A DNA stretch of 64,000 bases, from NCBI GenBank assembly GCA_029215795.1, contig JARDYH010000003.1:103510609-103574608 (forward strand), in the 5' to 3' direction. Within the stretch, counting starts at the first letter, position 1. Each line of letters begins with the position of its first letter. The stretch is from Anniella stebbinsi. Its lineage: Eukaryota; Chordata; Lepidosauria; Squamata; Anniellidae. The position numbers and the translations under genes were made by a program. The notes beneath the pieces are model-generated. The model did no database searches. It was not told the DNA's origin and saw only the letters and a list, made by a program, of their open reading frames with translations. This document shows, one piece after another, positions 32,070-42,755 of the stretch.

Positions 32070-33480
32070 ACAAACACGTGGCTCTGAGACTCTCTTTCTA
32101 ATGCCCTGTGTTGCATGCCAGCACTGTGAGGCTGTTACAATAGGTGTCTCTGGGTTGTCTGTGTAGTCTCTGTTGTCTCTCTAAGTCATGGCAGCCAAAC
32201 CAAAGCCTCCAGCCTCAAACAATCAATCTCCCTCCCTCTTCCAAAGTCTCCCAAAGGTCCAGCCGGGCGCACTTGTACCCTGTGGGGGCAGGGGGGAAGG
32301 GTGCCAGCTTATTGTTTGGTCACATCTGGTGACTCTGACTTTAAAAACCACCTCCACTGCCAGCCACCTCTGCCTGCACCAATACTGGACTCTGAGGTGC
32401 TCTGAAAAAAGGTTCTGTGTGGCACGTCAGCCTTTCAGGGCTCAGCTACAGCCATCTCTGAGTTGTGTCTTCAGTCTAACTCTGTCTCTAAGAGATATGC
32501 CAGCCAGCCAAAGCAGCAACTCTATCTATTTTTCTCTGACACGCACTTCAAACATTCTGCATTGCATGCCAGCAGTGCAGACAGAGCCTAGTTCACAAGT
32601 GAACAAAGTGAAGTGGAAGGAAAGTTGTAGCAAAGCAAAGCAATGACATGCCAGGTTCCAACATCCACATCAACAGGGCATCTGCAAAGATGAGAGTCTC
32701 TCTCTCGACTGGCACCTCACAGTTGGTCATGAGAGTTTTTCTCTAAGGATGACCCGTCATCACCCATGATGTGGAACTCTGAGAAAAAGAACTGTGGGCT
32801 GCTTTGACTAACCTCTCCTTCCCCACATTTTGATCTGTGGATGTCTCGCCTCTGCTGAGCTCCAGGTGCCCGACTGCCCACCAAATCTGCAACAGGAAAG
32901 GTGCTGTGTTCACCCAGCACTTCCTAGCTAAAAACTTGAGATCCCCTTGATGCCAAGGGCTGAAACTGCTCAAGGTGAAAGACCCCAAAAAGGAGGTTTG
33001 ACAAGCCGAGTTTGAAGGGTATGGCTCCAGTGTTTTTTTAAAAAAAATAATTTTAAAACCTCGAACTTTAAAAATCAACAGATGAACAGAACTGCTTGAA
33101 ACATGGCATGGCTAAAGCCTTACTTAACAGCTATCATGGTGCCAAGTTTCATCTGCTTATCTTTAAAAAACAATGAATTGTTTTAAAAAATTAATTTAAA
33201 ACCTCAAACTTTTTTTAAAAAAACCCTAAAAATCAATGGATGAACAGATTTGGTTTGAATTTGGCATGGCTGAACCATACCTAAGGACTATCATGGTGCC
33301 AAGTTTCATCTCTTTATCTTTAAAAGTGACAGAGCTGTAAGCATTTTTGTTAATTCCCACTGACTATAAAGTACGGCTGCTCTTTGGGTGGACGGAGGAC
33401 GGGAAAAATCCGGATTTTTCTTCAAATTTCATAATTCTCCCCCCTTCCCGGATTTGTTACCAAAAATCCTGAAAATTATG
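32070..33480. repeat. Unclassified repeat block with a two-copy tandem unit
   Basis: Positions 33050-33170 and 33195-33340 are two diverged copies of one unit: AAAACCTC-AACTTT, AAAATCAA-GATGAACAGA, GGCATGGCT, then ATCATGGTGCCAAGTTTCAT and TATCTTTAAA. The last part resembles the repeated module of the hAT element at 10033-13063. Further left, GCATTGCATGCCAGCA-like and TCTCTG-GTTGT-like motifs each occur twice (32108/32558 and 32147/32453). No terminal repeats were found. Confidence 0.45.
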
Positions 33481-33484
33481 ACTA

Positions 33485-34187
33485 GGGCCTCATCTACAAG
33501 AATTCACCTTTACGTCTGGTTAGGTGATTATGCGCATATTCGCAGAAGCGCATTTACGCCTAATACCTCTGTATGAGAGCCGGCGAAGCGCATTACTGGA
33601 CGACCGAAACGTGATTTAAACTGTTGACATGCAGAGAATCGCATGTTCACATAGTCAAAATGCGCTTTAACGGCCGGAGCAAAATAAAACTCACTATTTA
33701 ACGCGCATTCGATAATGTGTATAATCAGAGAGAAAACGCGCCTTTACGCCCGATTTGCGCTCCGTTCTTGTAGAGGTAAAAATTTTAATGCGCCTTGAAA
33801 GAGCTTTAAATGCCTCTTGTAGAGGCAGCCTAGGGCTGCCTCTACAAGAGAGGTTTAAAGCTCTTTCAAGGCGCTTAAAAAAATTTACCTCTACAAGAAC
33901 GGAGCGCAAATCGGGCGTAGAGGCACGTTATCTCTCCGATTATGCGCATTATCGAATGCGCATTAAATCGCGAGTTTTATTTTGCTCCGGCCGTTAAAGC
34001 GCATTTTGACTATGTGAATAAGCGCTTATGCGCATTAACTACTTGGAAAGCGCATTTTGGTCATCCGTTAATGCGCTTCGCCGCCTCTCGCCACCTCTCG
34101 TGCAGAGGTATTAGGTGTAAATGCGCTTCAGTGATTATGCGCATAATCGCCTAACCGGGCGCAAAAGCGAATCCTTGTAGAGGGGAC
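33485..34187. mobile_element. MITE-4: near-perfect 703-bp palindrome
   Basis: Two arms of about 350 bp meet at about 33832 (GCAGCCTAGGGCTGC) with no loop. The ends read GGGCCTCATCTACAAG and, reversed, GTCCCCTCTACAAG, flanked by CTA on both sides (33482-33484 and 34188-34190) or, if shifted one base, TA. Both arms share long exact runs such as GACTATGTGA-type and CGGCCGGAGCAAAATAAAAC segments. ATGCGCAT and GCGCATT motifs recur many times, and CpG is unusually frequent for this intron. CTTGTAGAGG recurs at the tips, mid-arm and centre. The short frames at 33694-33909 and 33755-33997 are mirror products of the palindrome. Confidence 0.8.
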
Positions 34188-34190
34188 CTA

Positions 34191-35565
34191 GGCCTTCCTG
34201 AATCCAACTTCCCTTTAGATTCCTGCCTTGACCAATTCCTGGTATGAGTACTTCCGGGCTGAACTCTGAGAATCCTTCTGCCTCCTCCTTGTTTGCAGTG
34301 TTGCCTTGGAACCTGTTTGCCTGTGACCAGGACTTTTTAGATCTAGCCTTTTGCCAGATCCCTGTTTGTGCTGACCACCTTGTAACTCTTGGACCCTTAC
34401 ACCTGCAACTGCTAGGCTCAGACTCTGGAAATGTGACAAGAAGCTTTAGTCAGGCAGCACAGCCCAACATCAGGGGGATTCAGTCAGAGAACTCACCAAA
34501 CGGGGCTTTAGCAAGAGTCCCTAAAACAGAATAATTATCCCAGAAGCCAGAGGCAGCAGAACGAGTTGGAGGCAGAGGCAGACTGCTGTACAGCTTCGGT
34601 TGTACAGAAGGAGCGGCTGGAGTGGGGTTTAGGGGAATTTGATCTGAGGGGGAAGCCACTGAGTGTATTGGCAGGGAAGACTCTCTTATTCAGATAAACA
34701 AGGTATGGTACCTTAGGTACAGTTACCAAGGATATTTACTGGAAGTGCATTTAAGCAATCCCATCCTATTATTTAACAAGTAATACTTTATTTTCTTGTG
34801 CATAGAATTCCCTTAATGAACTACTTAGATTTGTTCATCTTGTCTCTGGTGCTGTCTCAAGCCCATGCCTATGTCTTAAGTTACCAAGTCTCAAGGAATC
34901 ATGGAATAGAACATCTGGGAATTGTATTAATCCTTTTGTTTTAGGACTAGTATCACTTCTTCAGACTGCAAATTCTGACCAGTTTTTCTGAGCCTTTATA
35001 TTTAAAAACAATCTTTTTTTTTAAAATGCACCATACAGCTTCAGTGCTCTCTGTTAGAAGGAAGCTCATCATGCAAAGGGAATGCTGAATTTATTAGTGC
35101 CCAGGCTAGTAGGAGAGAAAGAACTAGTGGAAAAGTTGACACAAATCAACAAGAACAAAAAATCCTTTAGAATGCTGATCTTTTGAATGTGCACTGTTAT
35201 TTTGTAAACATTGGTCACTGTGTCTGGTCATATTCTCCTGTAAACCTTATAATACACAACTGCAGAATTCATAATGGAGTGAATACAGTAATGTTGCTTA
35301 CAATTTGTTCTCATCTTGCTTGCCAAGTTGTTGTCATAAAAATATAGAGGGATGGCTAAATAACAAGGGTGCGCATGTCAATAAAACAAAAATAAGCTGA
35401 ATATTACTCAGAAATTTGCATTTTATTTAATATGAGGGTCAAACAAAGTTATCTGAAGATGGTAGGAATGGTTCATCTATAATCAAGGCAGATTCAATGT
35501 TTGCTCCAATTCATCTTGTTGTCAGGAAACAGACAATATTTTTTTAGATGGAAGCAGGGTGACAC
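34191..35565. other. No gene; possible LTR-like start
   Basis: Positions 34200-34440 are pyrimidine-rich with GAATCCTTCTGCC, CTTGGAACCTG and GACCAGGACTTT phrases reminiscent of the 3' part of LTRs, but neither ends nor primer-binding site could be identified. The rest is unassigned. Confidence 0.25.
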
Positions 35566-35569
35566 AGTA

Positions 35570-35723
35570 AATTTTTAAAATTTTAACTGTTTTGTGATTC
35601 TTGTGTTTTATATTGTTGTTGTTCCCCGCCTCGATCGGAGGGAGAGGCGGGTTATAAATAATAATAATAATAATTAATAATAATAATTAATAATAATAAT
35701 TAATAATAATAATAATAATAATA
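35570..35723 (+). mobile_element. L2-A LINE 3' tail
   Basis: 3' UTR, hairpin CCCCGCCTCGATCGGAGGGA followed by GAGGCGGG, and an imperfect (TAA)n tail to 35723. 5'-truncated to the last 150 bp. Confidence 0.85.
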
Positions 35724-35849
35724 GGGAAAAGTGGTTGTGGTGGGTCCTGAACTTTGAAGTTATAAAAGCAAACATTACTGTGAACACCTCATTTTTAGAG
35801 TTTGCTTAACTAGCCTCCTTAGTAGAAGATATTGCAGTTCTGCCTGTTA

Positions 35850-36060
35850 CATTATTATTATTATTATTATTATCATCATCATCATCATTATTATTTATAT
35901 CCTGCCTTTTCCCCCAATAATGGGACTCAAGGCAGCTTACAAATTAAAACATGTACAGTTAAAACAAATAGTGATATACAAAAATTAAAAATATAATTAA
36001 ACATAGTACAATTGTAAAATATTTAAAACATTTAAAAACATTTTAAATACACATAATTTT
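35850..36060 (-). mobile_element. SINE/LINE 3' tail with (ATT/ATC)n
   Basis: A mixed ATT/ATC microsatellite (35850-35896) followed by TTATATCCTGCCTTTTCCCC and ACTCAAGGCAGCTTACAA. Reversed, this is a GCTGCCTTGAGT...AAAAGGCAGGATATAAA tail. No body is left to assign it to a family. Confidence 0.5.
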
Positions 36061-36924
36061 TTTGTTGTGCCAGTTTATCACCTTTTGTGTACACAGAACA
36101 TTAGAATGTGGATTATTACAGCTATTATATTATCAAATATGAGGACTCCTTCAAGTATAATTTTAGTGCTTGTTTTATTTACCATGGGTAAAAATAAAGG
36201 TGATGCTGAATTTCTGCTTCCTGGCTATTTATCAGCTAGTTAGAATGACCAATAAATATGTGAAACAAGGCTACAACACAACATGATTAAACTGCTATTA
36301 TAATGTGTTAATGACAGATGTGCTGATTTAAGGGAAGTTCTTAGCAAACAAGAAAATATATGCTGACGTAAAATATCTGAACCTAAAATTTTGAATTAGA
36401 AGTGAAGAACATGGGGGCTCTGATTAAAAGCAAAAAAAACGGGAAACCGTTCTTAAATGAAAGGCATTAATCACTTCTGCATCCACTTGCCTTGGTGCAC
36501 CCAAACTCTTGAGTTGGCAGCACAGATTGAGCTGACCATGAAGAACGGCCTGAGATAGAGCTGTCACTGTGTTCTTGAAGTTCAGGTACACCGAGTCAGG
36601 GCAACACAGAGAACTCTTGCATTCCAAATTGCATGTGATCGTGGCAGCCTCGTTTGAAAACAAGTCGGCCCCATACTTGTGAAAAGTGGGGCATGGTGAG
36701 TGAGATTTAAAGGTTTATATGAGAGAATACTGCTTGGAGTGAGGCAGCTGCTACAGGGAGGGTTTACGCACCCCTCTAAATGAACCCCTCAATCTCAACT
36801 TTTCACATGAATGGGACAAAGCTATGTGACGGCAGTCATCGAATCTGGATTGAACTTTGATCAGGGCGTTACTGGAAGAAAAGTAGTGAATACGAGTCTG
36901 TTCATACCCCATCTAGGGGACTGA

Positions 36925-37485
36925 GGGCTCATCTACATCTATGAGCCTTCTGGGATGGGAGGAAGGATCTTGGATTTTCCAGCTTCCGGGATCCTCCCCC
37001 AGCATCCAAACGCCAGTGCAACGTCCCGGAAGGAAAGAGGGATGTTCCGTGCGGCGTGGTTTTTTTTTGGGGGGGGGGGGGAGGCGGAGCTGGTTGTGCA
37101 ATTGCGCGGCCCCGATCCTCTGATAAAGTAAGTTGGAAAAAAGAGAAAACCTTAGAACAAAAGTGCTGGCAGCCATCCTGGGGATGGCAAAATTGCTTCC
37201 CCCACCCCTGATGGGCACGGAGTCACCCTGTGCAGCTCCGTGCCCGTGTAAAGAGCCTCACTACAAGCGGGGAGGAGGGAGGACCCAGGAGCACTGGCCA
37301 CACTGTCCGTGGTCCTCGGGGTTGTCCCGGGACCATAAGGAAACACGAGATAAAAGTAATCCATTTATCCCAGGGAAAGTGAGTGGTCATCCCCAGTTGA
37401 CCCCGGGATCCTCTGTGCTTCATTTGGACACAAAGGGATGACCTCTAGCTGACCCCGGGATAAATGGACGCTGTAGACATGGCCC
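36925..37485 (-). mobile_element. MITE-5 copy, 561 bp, reversed relative to 31018-31579
   Basis: The left end is GGGCTCATCTACATC and the reversed right end GGGCCATGTCTACAGCGTCC. GGGATAAATGG recurs at both the right end and about 37365. A G homopolymer (about 37069-37081) interrupts it. GC content is well above the surrounding intron. The internal order matches the copy at 31018 in inverse orientation. Confidence 0.65.
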
Positions 37486-37489
37486 GAGT

Positions 37490-38790
37490 TACCTGCTTTG
37501 ATACTGGCTTACAGCAGGGAAAGAAAATTGCAGGAAGCCAGACAACAGAACTGTGAAAGGCACACTTATTGCTATTCTCATATAGCTTGACCTCACATTA
37601 TTAAAAACATTTCCCCCCTTCTCTCTGTATTCAAGGCACACCTACCTACTTCCTGCTTTGCTTCCTGCATCTGACAAAGTAGGCTCTGGCCTATGAAACT
37701 GTATGCTACAGGTTGCTAATCTTTAATGTGCCAAAGGGTTTGTTCTATTTTCTGTAAGTGATTGACAGGGGTATCAAAAATGTAAAAAAGAAATCCTGAT
37801 AAAATATAACCCTAAAATTTGGCACACACGCAATCTAAAACAAAAATGATTAGTAATATCTGGAAACTGGATTGCTACTTTTCTCCCTCAAAATAGGTGA
37901 CCCCTAAAATTTCAAGGCCATCCAGATAGCTGAAATTTAGTCCACATGGCAAACACACAATATTCTGATGACTAGCAATATCTGATGGGAGGCATTTGCA
38001 TATCTGTGTCACAAATTGGCAGAATCAAAGAGTACTCCAAAAGGCTCCAGAGGAGGGCACAGCTATATTTCTCTGTTTCAAAACAGGACCTCAGAGTATA
38101 CACTCAAGTAGTCCTAGGCTACTCAGAGAAATGAAATTTGTCAACACTTTGTCACACATTTGTCCAACTAGAAATGCCTGAAAATGGAGCATACTTGCAC
38201 CCACCAATCAAAATGTGCTGTATGAATTTTACTTTATAATAGAAACGTAAAGAAAGCTAAATTTTAGTCCTGGCTTTGGGAGAGGAGCACCTGTAGTCGA
38301 AGCTATGCACTTGTTTCTATGCTTCCAGAATGCAATCTTTCTCTTCCCTGCCTCTGAGCAAACCAGATACAAAATGGCTTAGCTCTTCGTTAAGAATAAC
38401 ATTCTCCGATTGGGGTTGCTTTGAGATCCAGCTTTCTTACCCCCCTGGAAGATCTTCTCATGCAAATTAGGGTGATTTGCATAGGGCAATTTGCACTGGA
38501 AAATATTCAGTTTGCACTGGAAATTTTTTTTATGCTCTAGAGAATGACCTAATTTAACATGTTTAGTTTATTTATATTTAGTAAAGAAACAAAGCTTAAA
38601 ATACTTTCTTCTAATTTTTTTTTGATCCAGTATACCACAAGTACTTGATCTAAAATACTGGAGGAAAAAAAAATGAAAGTCCACTAAATGGGCAGTATCC
38701 AAATCCACAAAAACACGAATATAAATTAGGTAGTGCTAACGTAAAGGACCTCCAGCACAACACCAATAATGTTACACACCACCGTACACT
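37490..38790. other. No gene; weak module relic
   Basis: Positions about 37800-37960 carry AAATTTGGCACACACGCAAT and AAATTTCAAGGCCATCC in hAT-module-like spacing. Nothing else was recognised; short frames lack support. Confidence 0.3.
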
Positions 38791-38793
38791 CGT

Positions 38794-39198
38794 GAGAGCC
38801 AGTGTTACATAGTGTGGTTGAAGGACTGAGGAGACCAAGAGCCAGATCTACGCCAAGCAGGATATAGCACTATGAAAGCAGTATATGGTATGTGCCAATG
38901 GGCCCCAACAGTTGTCAGTGCAATTCAATACCACTATAAAGCAGTAGTGTGGCTCCTGCCCCTTACATAGAGCTTTCATAGCGCTTTCATAGTACTATAC
39001 CCTGCTTGGTGTGGATTGGGCCCAGGTTCTAGTACCCACTCTGCCATGAAGCTCACTGGATGACTTTGGGCCAGTCACCAACTCTCAACCTAGCCTGCCT
39101 CACAGGGTGTTGTGAGGATAAAATGGAGAGGAGGATCATGTATGCAACCTTGGGCTCCTTGGAGGAAGGCAGGATTTAAATGTAATGAATAAATAAAC
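38794..39198 (+). mobile_element. tRNA-derived SINE interrupted by MITE-1, second case
   Basis: Head GAGAGCCAGTGTTACATAGT, decayed B box GGTTCTAGTAC, body CCATGAAGCTCACTGGATGA, TTTGGGCCAGTCACC, CACAGGGTGTTGTGAGGAT, tail CCTTGGGCTCCTTGGAGG and AATAAATAAA. It is the same family as the SINE at 26614. The body is split by the element at 38839-39023. Confidence 0.8.
38839..39023. mobile_element. MITE-1 copy inside a SINE, 185 bp
   Basis: The ends are GAGCCAGATCTACGCCAAGC and, reversed, GGGCCCAATCCACACCAAGC, then AGGATATAGCACTATGAAAG arms. No 8-bp duplication is evident: the SINE parts join almost exactly across it. It lies about 15 bp further into the SINE head than the insertion at 26646. Confidence 0.7.
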
Positions 39199-39787
39199 AT
39201 TGCACTAATACTAGTGCAATGTAATTTACATTAGTGCTTATGTTTACATGGATACTTCCCAATGCGATTTAAATGTGTACTTATGTAGAAACTGTATTGG
39301 AACACCCCCCAAATTTAAAAACAACAGCGGCATTGCTTAAATTTAAGAACAAGCTCCAAAACTACTGAAAACTGTTAACATACCAATAAACTTTAACAAC
39401 CCAAAAAACTCTGCATAATATGCTGACAACCATTCCTCTATTTCAACTTTTGCAAGTTCTATCATTAAAAGCCAGGACAATATGTAATAATTTATGATGT
39501 ACTGTTAGTTATTTTTATTCCCTCTGCTTACAAATCAGTGAAATAGATGCGTTCTCTCACTTATTTGAAACGGCCAGCCTTGCCTAATGTCGTATTTGCA
39601 ATTGGCATCCATTCATTGTTACTAATAAACTTATGAAATGGAAAAATTTCCACCACACATCATTGCGCACCAGCTGCAGCATCTCATGGAAAAAATGAAC
39701 GTGCTATAGTTCTCCATGCTTTGGCAGCATCGAGTTTAGATGACTAGGTATTAAAAGCATTCTGAAACCGCTAAACAACACATTGAC

Positions 39788-39862
39788 TAAGGGCACAATC
39801 CTATGCCTATTTAGACATAAAGGTCTACAACTGTCTAAACATGCATAGGATTGCGCCTTAAG
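39788..39862. mobile_element. MITE-2 copy, complete and short
   Basis: Left CTAAGGGCACAATCCTATGC and reversed right TTAAGGCGCAATCCTATGC form a clear terminal inverted repeat, with ...TTTAGACA and TGTCTAAACATGC arms. CTAA/TTAA at the ends is compatible with a TTAA-targeting (piggyBac-like) origin but does not prove it. Other copies are at about 2876, 14785, 25470, 51088 and 62505. Confidence 0.7.
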
Positions 39863-39894
39863 TTACTAACCAATGTCTGGCATGCTGATCATAT

Positions 39895-40175
39895 TTCACT
39901 GAGGTTCAAAGAAAATTCTTGGCTCCAAGTTCAATTCAAACTCTTGGTTTTGATCTATGCAGCCTGGGATCAGAATATGTGGAGGATAGGCTTCCTGGTA
40001 TGAACCTGCTTGCCTGCTGGGATCAATGTAAAGGCCCTTCTCTGGGTGCCCCCATCTTCAGAAATTACAGGGGTAGTTAATAGGGATAGGGCCTTTTCTA
40101 TTTTGGTGCTCCATCTATGCACTGCCTTGGACATCAATGTGGCAGAATGGATTTTTAAATTATGAATACAGTTTT
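39895..40175 (+). mobile_element. L2-like LINE ORF2 C-terminal fragment
   Basis: Frameshifted codons for WLQVQFKLLVLIY, GSEYVEDRLPG and a decayed AFSIL-type LWNALP region follow the order of the L2-B C terminus (compare QFKVLVLTYKALHG at 54905). Heavily decayed and without a 3' tail. Confidence 0.5.
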
Positions 40176-40179
40176 AGTA

Positions 40180-41013
40180 TCAAATCCTACCATATGTGAA
40201 TAATAAAGTGGGGGATGTATGCAAAAGGATCCACAACTCAGGTATTAGGGGGCTCGACTTATACGTATCGACTGAGAAACACATTTTTTTCTGTTCATAC
40301 TCTTCATTTGAGCCCATTCTCCATAACTTCATGTGAATGTGCAAAATCACCAGAATTTATGGACATTTTGGCCATGTCAAATAGCACAAGTTTTATACTG
40401 TATATATTAAAAACTCCACTGCTCGTTCCAGCTGTTAAAAATAATATATTCTTTGTAAACCAACGTAGACATTTCCAAAAACGGTCATGCTTGGATACCT
40501 TAGAAATATTTTAGCTGCTTGCCATATGCCCACAAAAGATGTAATTGGTTCCTTTAATATGACAACACAAAAATATTAATTAAAAAATCTTGTTCCTTTA
40601 AACATTTTGAAAGCAAAACAATGGCTTGAATCCTAAGAGAAGTTAACTTCAGCAAGTTCACAGAAAGCAAGTTTCCCACCAACCTCCACCTCCCAGAAGC
40701 CCTCTTTTTCCCATACCCCATTATTTGGGAGCATCCTTGCCACCCACCCACCCCCAGTCTGGAGAGGCTTCTCCTGAGTTGTAGGGGGCTGCAGAGAGTA
40801 GGAGGGGATGGGAAACTTTCCTATCTTGCGTTAACTTACCTTAGGATCCAAGTCAATATATTTTATTAAGCTACGCTATGAATTCAACAATTTAGGGATT
40901 AATTGTTATTATAAGAGAATATATTAGCACGCGTCAGTATTCTCTCTCTCTTTTTAACTAACAGCAAGGCAGCAGGATCTTATTCTGATGGTGGACCTGA
41001 AATTTCCCCTAAC
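40180..41013. other. No recognised feature
   Basis: AT-rich intron. The 99-codon frame at 40215-40514 has no domain, bias or splice context. Nothing else was recognised up to the DIRS end. Confidence 0.35.
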
Positions 41014-41477
41014 AAATGCAGGTTGCTTACCTGTAACTGTAGTTCTTCGAGTGGTCATCTGTGCATTCATACATATGGGCTCTGTCCCTGCGCGGAACCT
41101 CGTTCGGGAAGCTTCTATAGCTGAGATGTTTGGGGCAGGAACCCCTCCCCCGCTACGTAAGGCACATGGCTAAGAGGCTCCTGCCCATTCCCCTCAGTTT
41201 CTAGAGACCAACATCGTGGCCCTGGAACCGAGGGAGTTATTCCCTCGACACCAACGAATAATCAGTGTTGACACCGATGCAGGGATGGTGGGCGGTATGT
41301 GTGAATGTACAGATGACCACTCAAAGAACTACAGTTACAGGCAAGCAACCTGCATTCCTTCTTTGTAGTCTCTGTGATTCACACACATGGGTGATTAGCA
41401 AGCTGACTTATCAGGAGGTGGGACGGTGTCTATGCCAGGATGGACGACAGCAATGCTCTCCCAAATGCACAGTCAGC

Positions 41478-41770
41478 TCATGCCCAGATGTCAAGGTGGC
41501 AGCGCTTGATGAATGTCGATGGTGTCAACCAGGTTGCCGCCTTGCATAGGTCTGGTATTCTGACGCCCCTGTCAAAAGCTGTTGAAGCAGCTACAGCCCG
41601 AGTTGAATGTGCACGCACTGGGTCTGTCAGAACTCGTATGACAAGGTAATAGTCCTGCCTATCCAGGCTGACAATAGATGTTTGACACGTCTGTGATGTT
41701 GAGAGAGCAAGTTGGAGTGTTCCGGCAGTCTGTAATATCTGCCCGAGGACAGCTTCAGCTGTCAGGGCCA
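41478..41770 (-). pseudogene. DIRS tyrosine recombinase remnant, truncated
   Basis: Only the C terminus is left: VRAHSTRAVAASTAF carries the H-x-x-R pair, CKAATWLTPSTFIKR the Trp block, and the position of the tyrosine nucleophile reads Cys (TFIKRCHLDI, codon TGC). The N-terminal two thirds of the recombinase, including the first catalytic Arg, are missing between 41771 and the end of the spacer. Both the truncation and the Tyr-to-Cys change make it inactive. Confidence 0.75.
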
Positions 41771-42755
41771 TCATGGTGTGAGTAGGATACAGGGTGCCCC
41801 GTCGGTTACAAGCTTTGCTATCACACGAGAAATTAGTGGGAACGGAGGAAAAGCGTATAATGTCCATGGGATCGCGAAGGCATCCCCCCTGGAACCCTTT
41901 GCCTTGCCCACTTGGCTGCAAAAACGTGGCAGGACCACATTGCAAAAAGATCGACACTGGGCTGCCCCCATCGACAGCAAAGTGTCTTCAGAGTGGCCTA
42001 GCTCCCACTCGTGCGAGTTGTATAAAGTTCCGCTGATCTGATCTGCTAGAGTATTGTCTGCTCCAGCAACATGAATCGCCGAGAGCCTGATGGGCCATAC
42101 AGTGCACAATTCTAAGATATCGAGAGTCAATTCTAGGAGGGGTCGCAACCTTGTTTCTCCATCTGTTCACGTAGGCAACAACTGTAATGTTGTCTGATGC
42201 CACTTGGATTAGATGCTCAACGAAGTTTGATTCAAAAGCTCTGAGGGCCTTTTGTACCACTCGGAGCTCCAAAAGGTTGATATGATTGAAGCTTCCTGAG
42301 CTGACCAATGTCCGTGAACTGTTAAGTCGGCATAGCATGCGCCCCAGCCCTGCTGTGATGCGTCTGTGACTCGAGTTCCCATAGGGGAAGAAGTTTGAAT
42401 GGAGACTCTGGAAATTAAGTTGTTTTTCTGTATCCACCAAGTACGGGAGGACCTGACACCTGAAGGCAGGTGCAGTCCAGTTCGTTGGGCGTTGCCCTCG
42501 GGGTCGAAGCTCCGAAGGAACCAATTCTGAAGCTGCCACATCCTGAATCTGGCATCTTCACTACTGCCGTGGTGGAGGCCATCAACCCCAACATCCTCTG
42601 TATCGAGAAGGCTGTGGTGAAGGGACCGTTCTGAAGAATCGTAGCAAGGTCTGTAATTGTCGGGTGTACCATGAGGCCAGAAGCCTCGTGGATAGTAAGT
42701 TGTAGTCTTTGGGATTGTTTTTAGAAAAGTCAATGTTCTCTGTAAGCTTATCATC
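41771..42755 (-). pseudogene. DIRS RNase H region, broken
   Basis: In different frames: LGLMASTTAVVK (42672-42415), FRMWQLQNWFLRSFDPEG (42754-42209), VTDASQQGWGACYADL with the first RNase H Asp, then HINLLELRVVQKALRAFE with the Glu, VASDNITVVAYVNR with the second Asp (42539-41988), and IHVAGADNTLADQISG with the last Asp (42148-41771). Beyond it comes GDAFAIPWTLYAFPPFPLI, a hallmark of the DIRS spacer before the recombinase. At least three frameshifts. Confidence 0.85.

Noticed and set aside
33694..33997. Two frames beginning MRSVLVEVK/MRSVLVEVN on opposite strands
   Set aside because: They are mirror images generated by the 33485-34187 palindrome.
38839..39023. An 8-bp target duplication around the second MITE-1
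   Set aside because: The flanking sequences GAGACCAA and AGGTTCTA do not match. Only the first SINE-nested copy shows a duplication.
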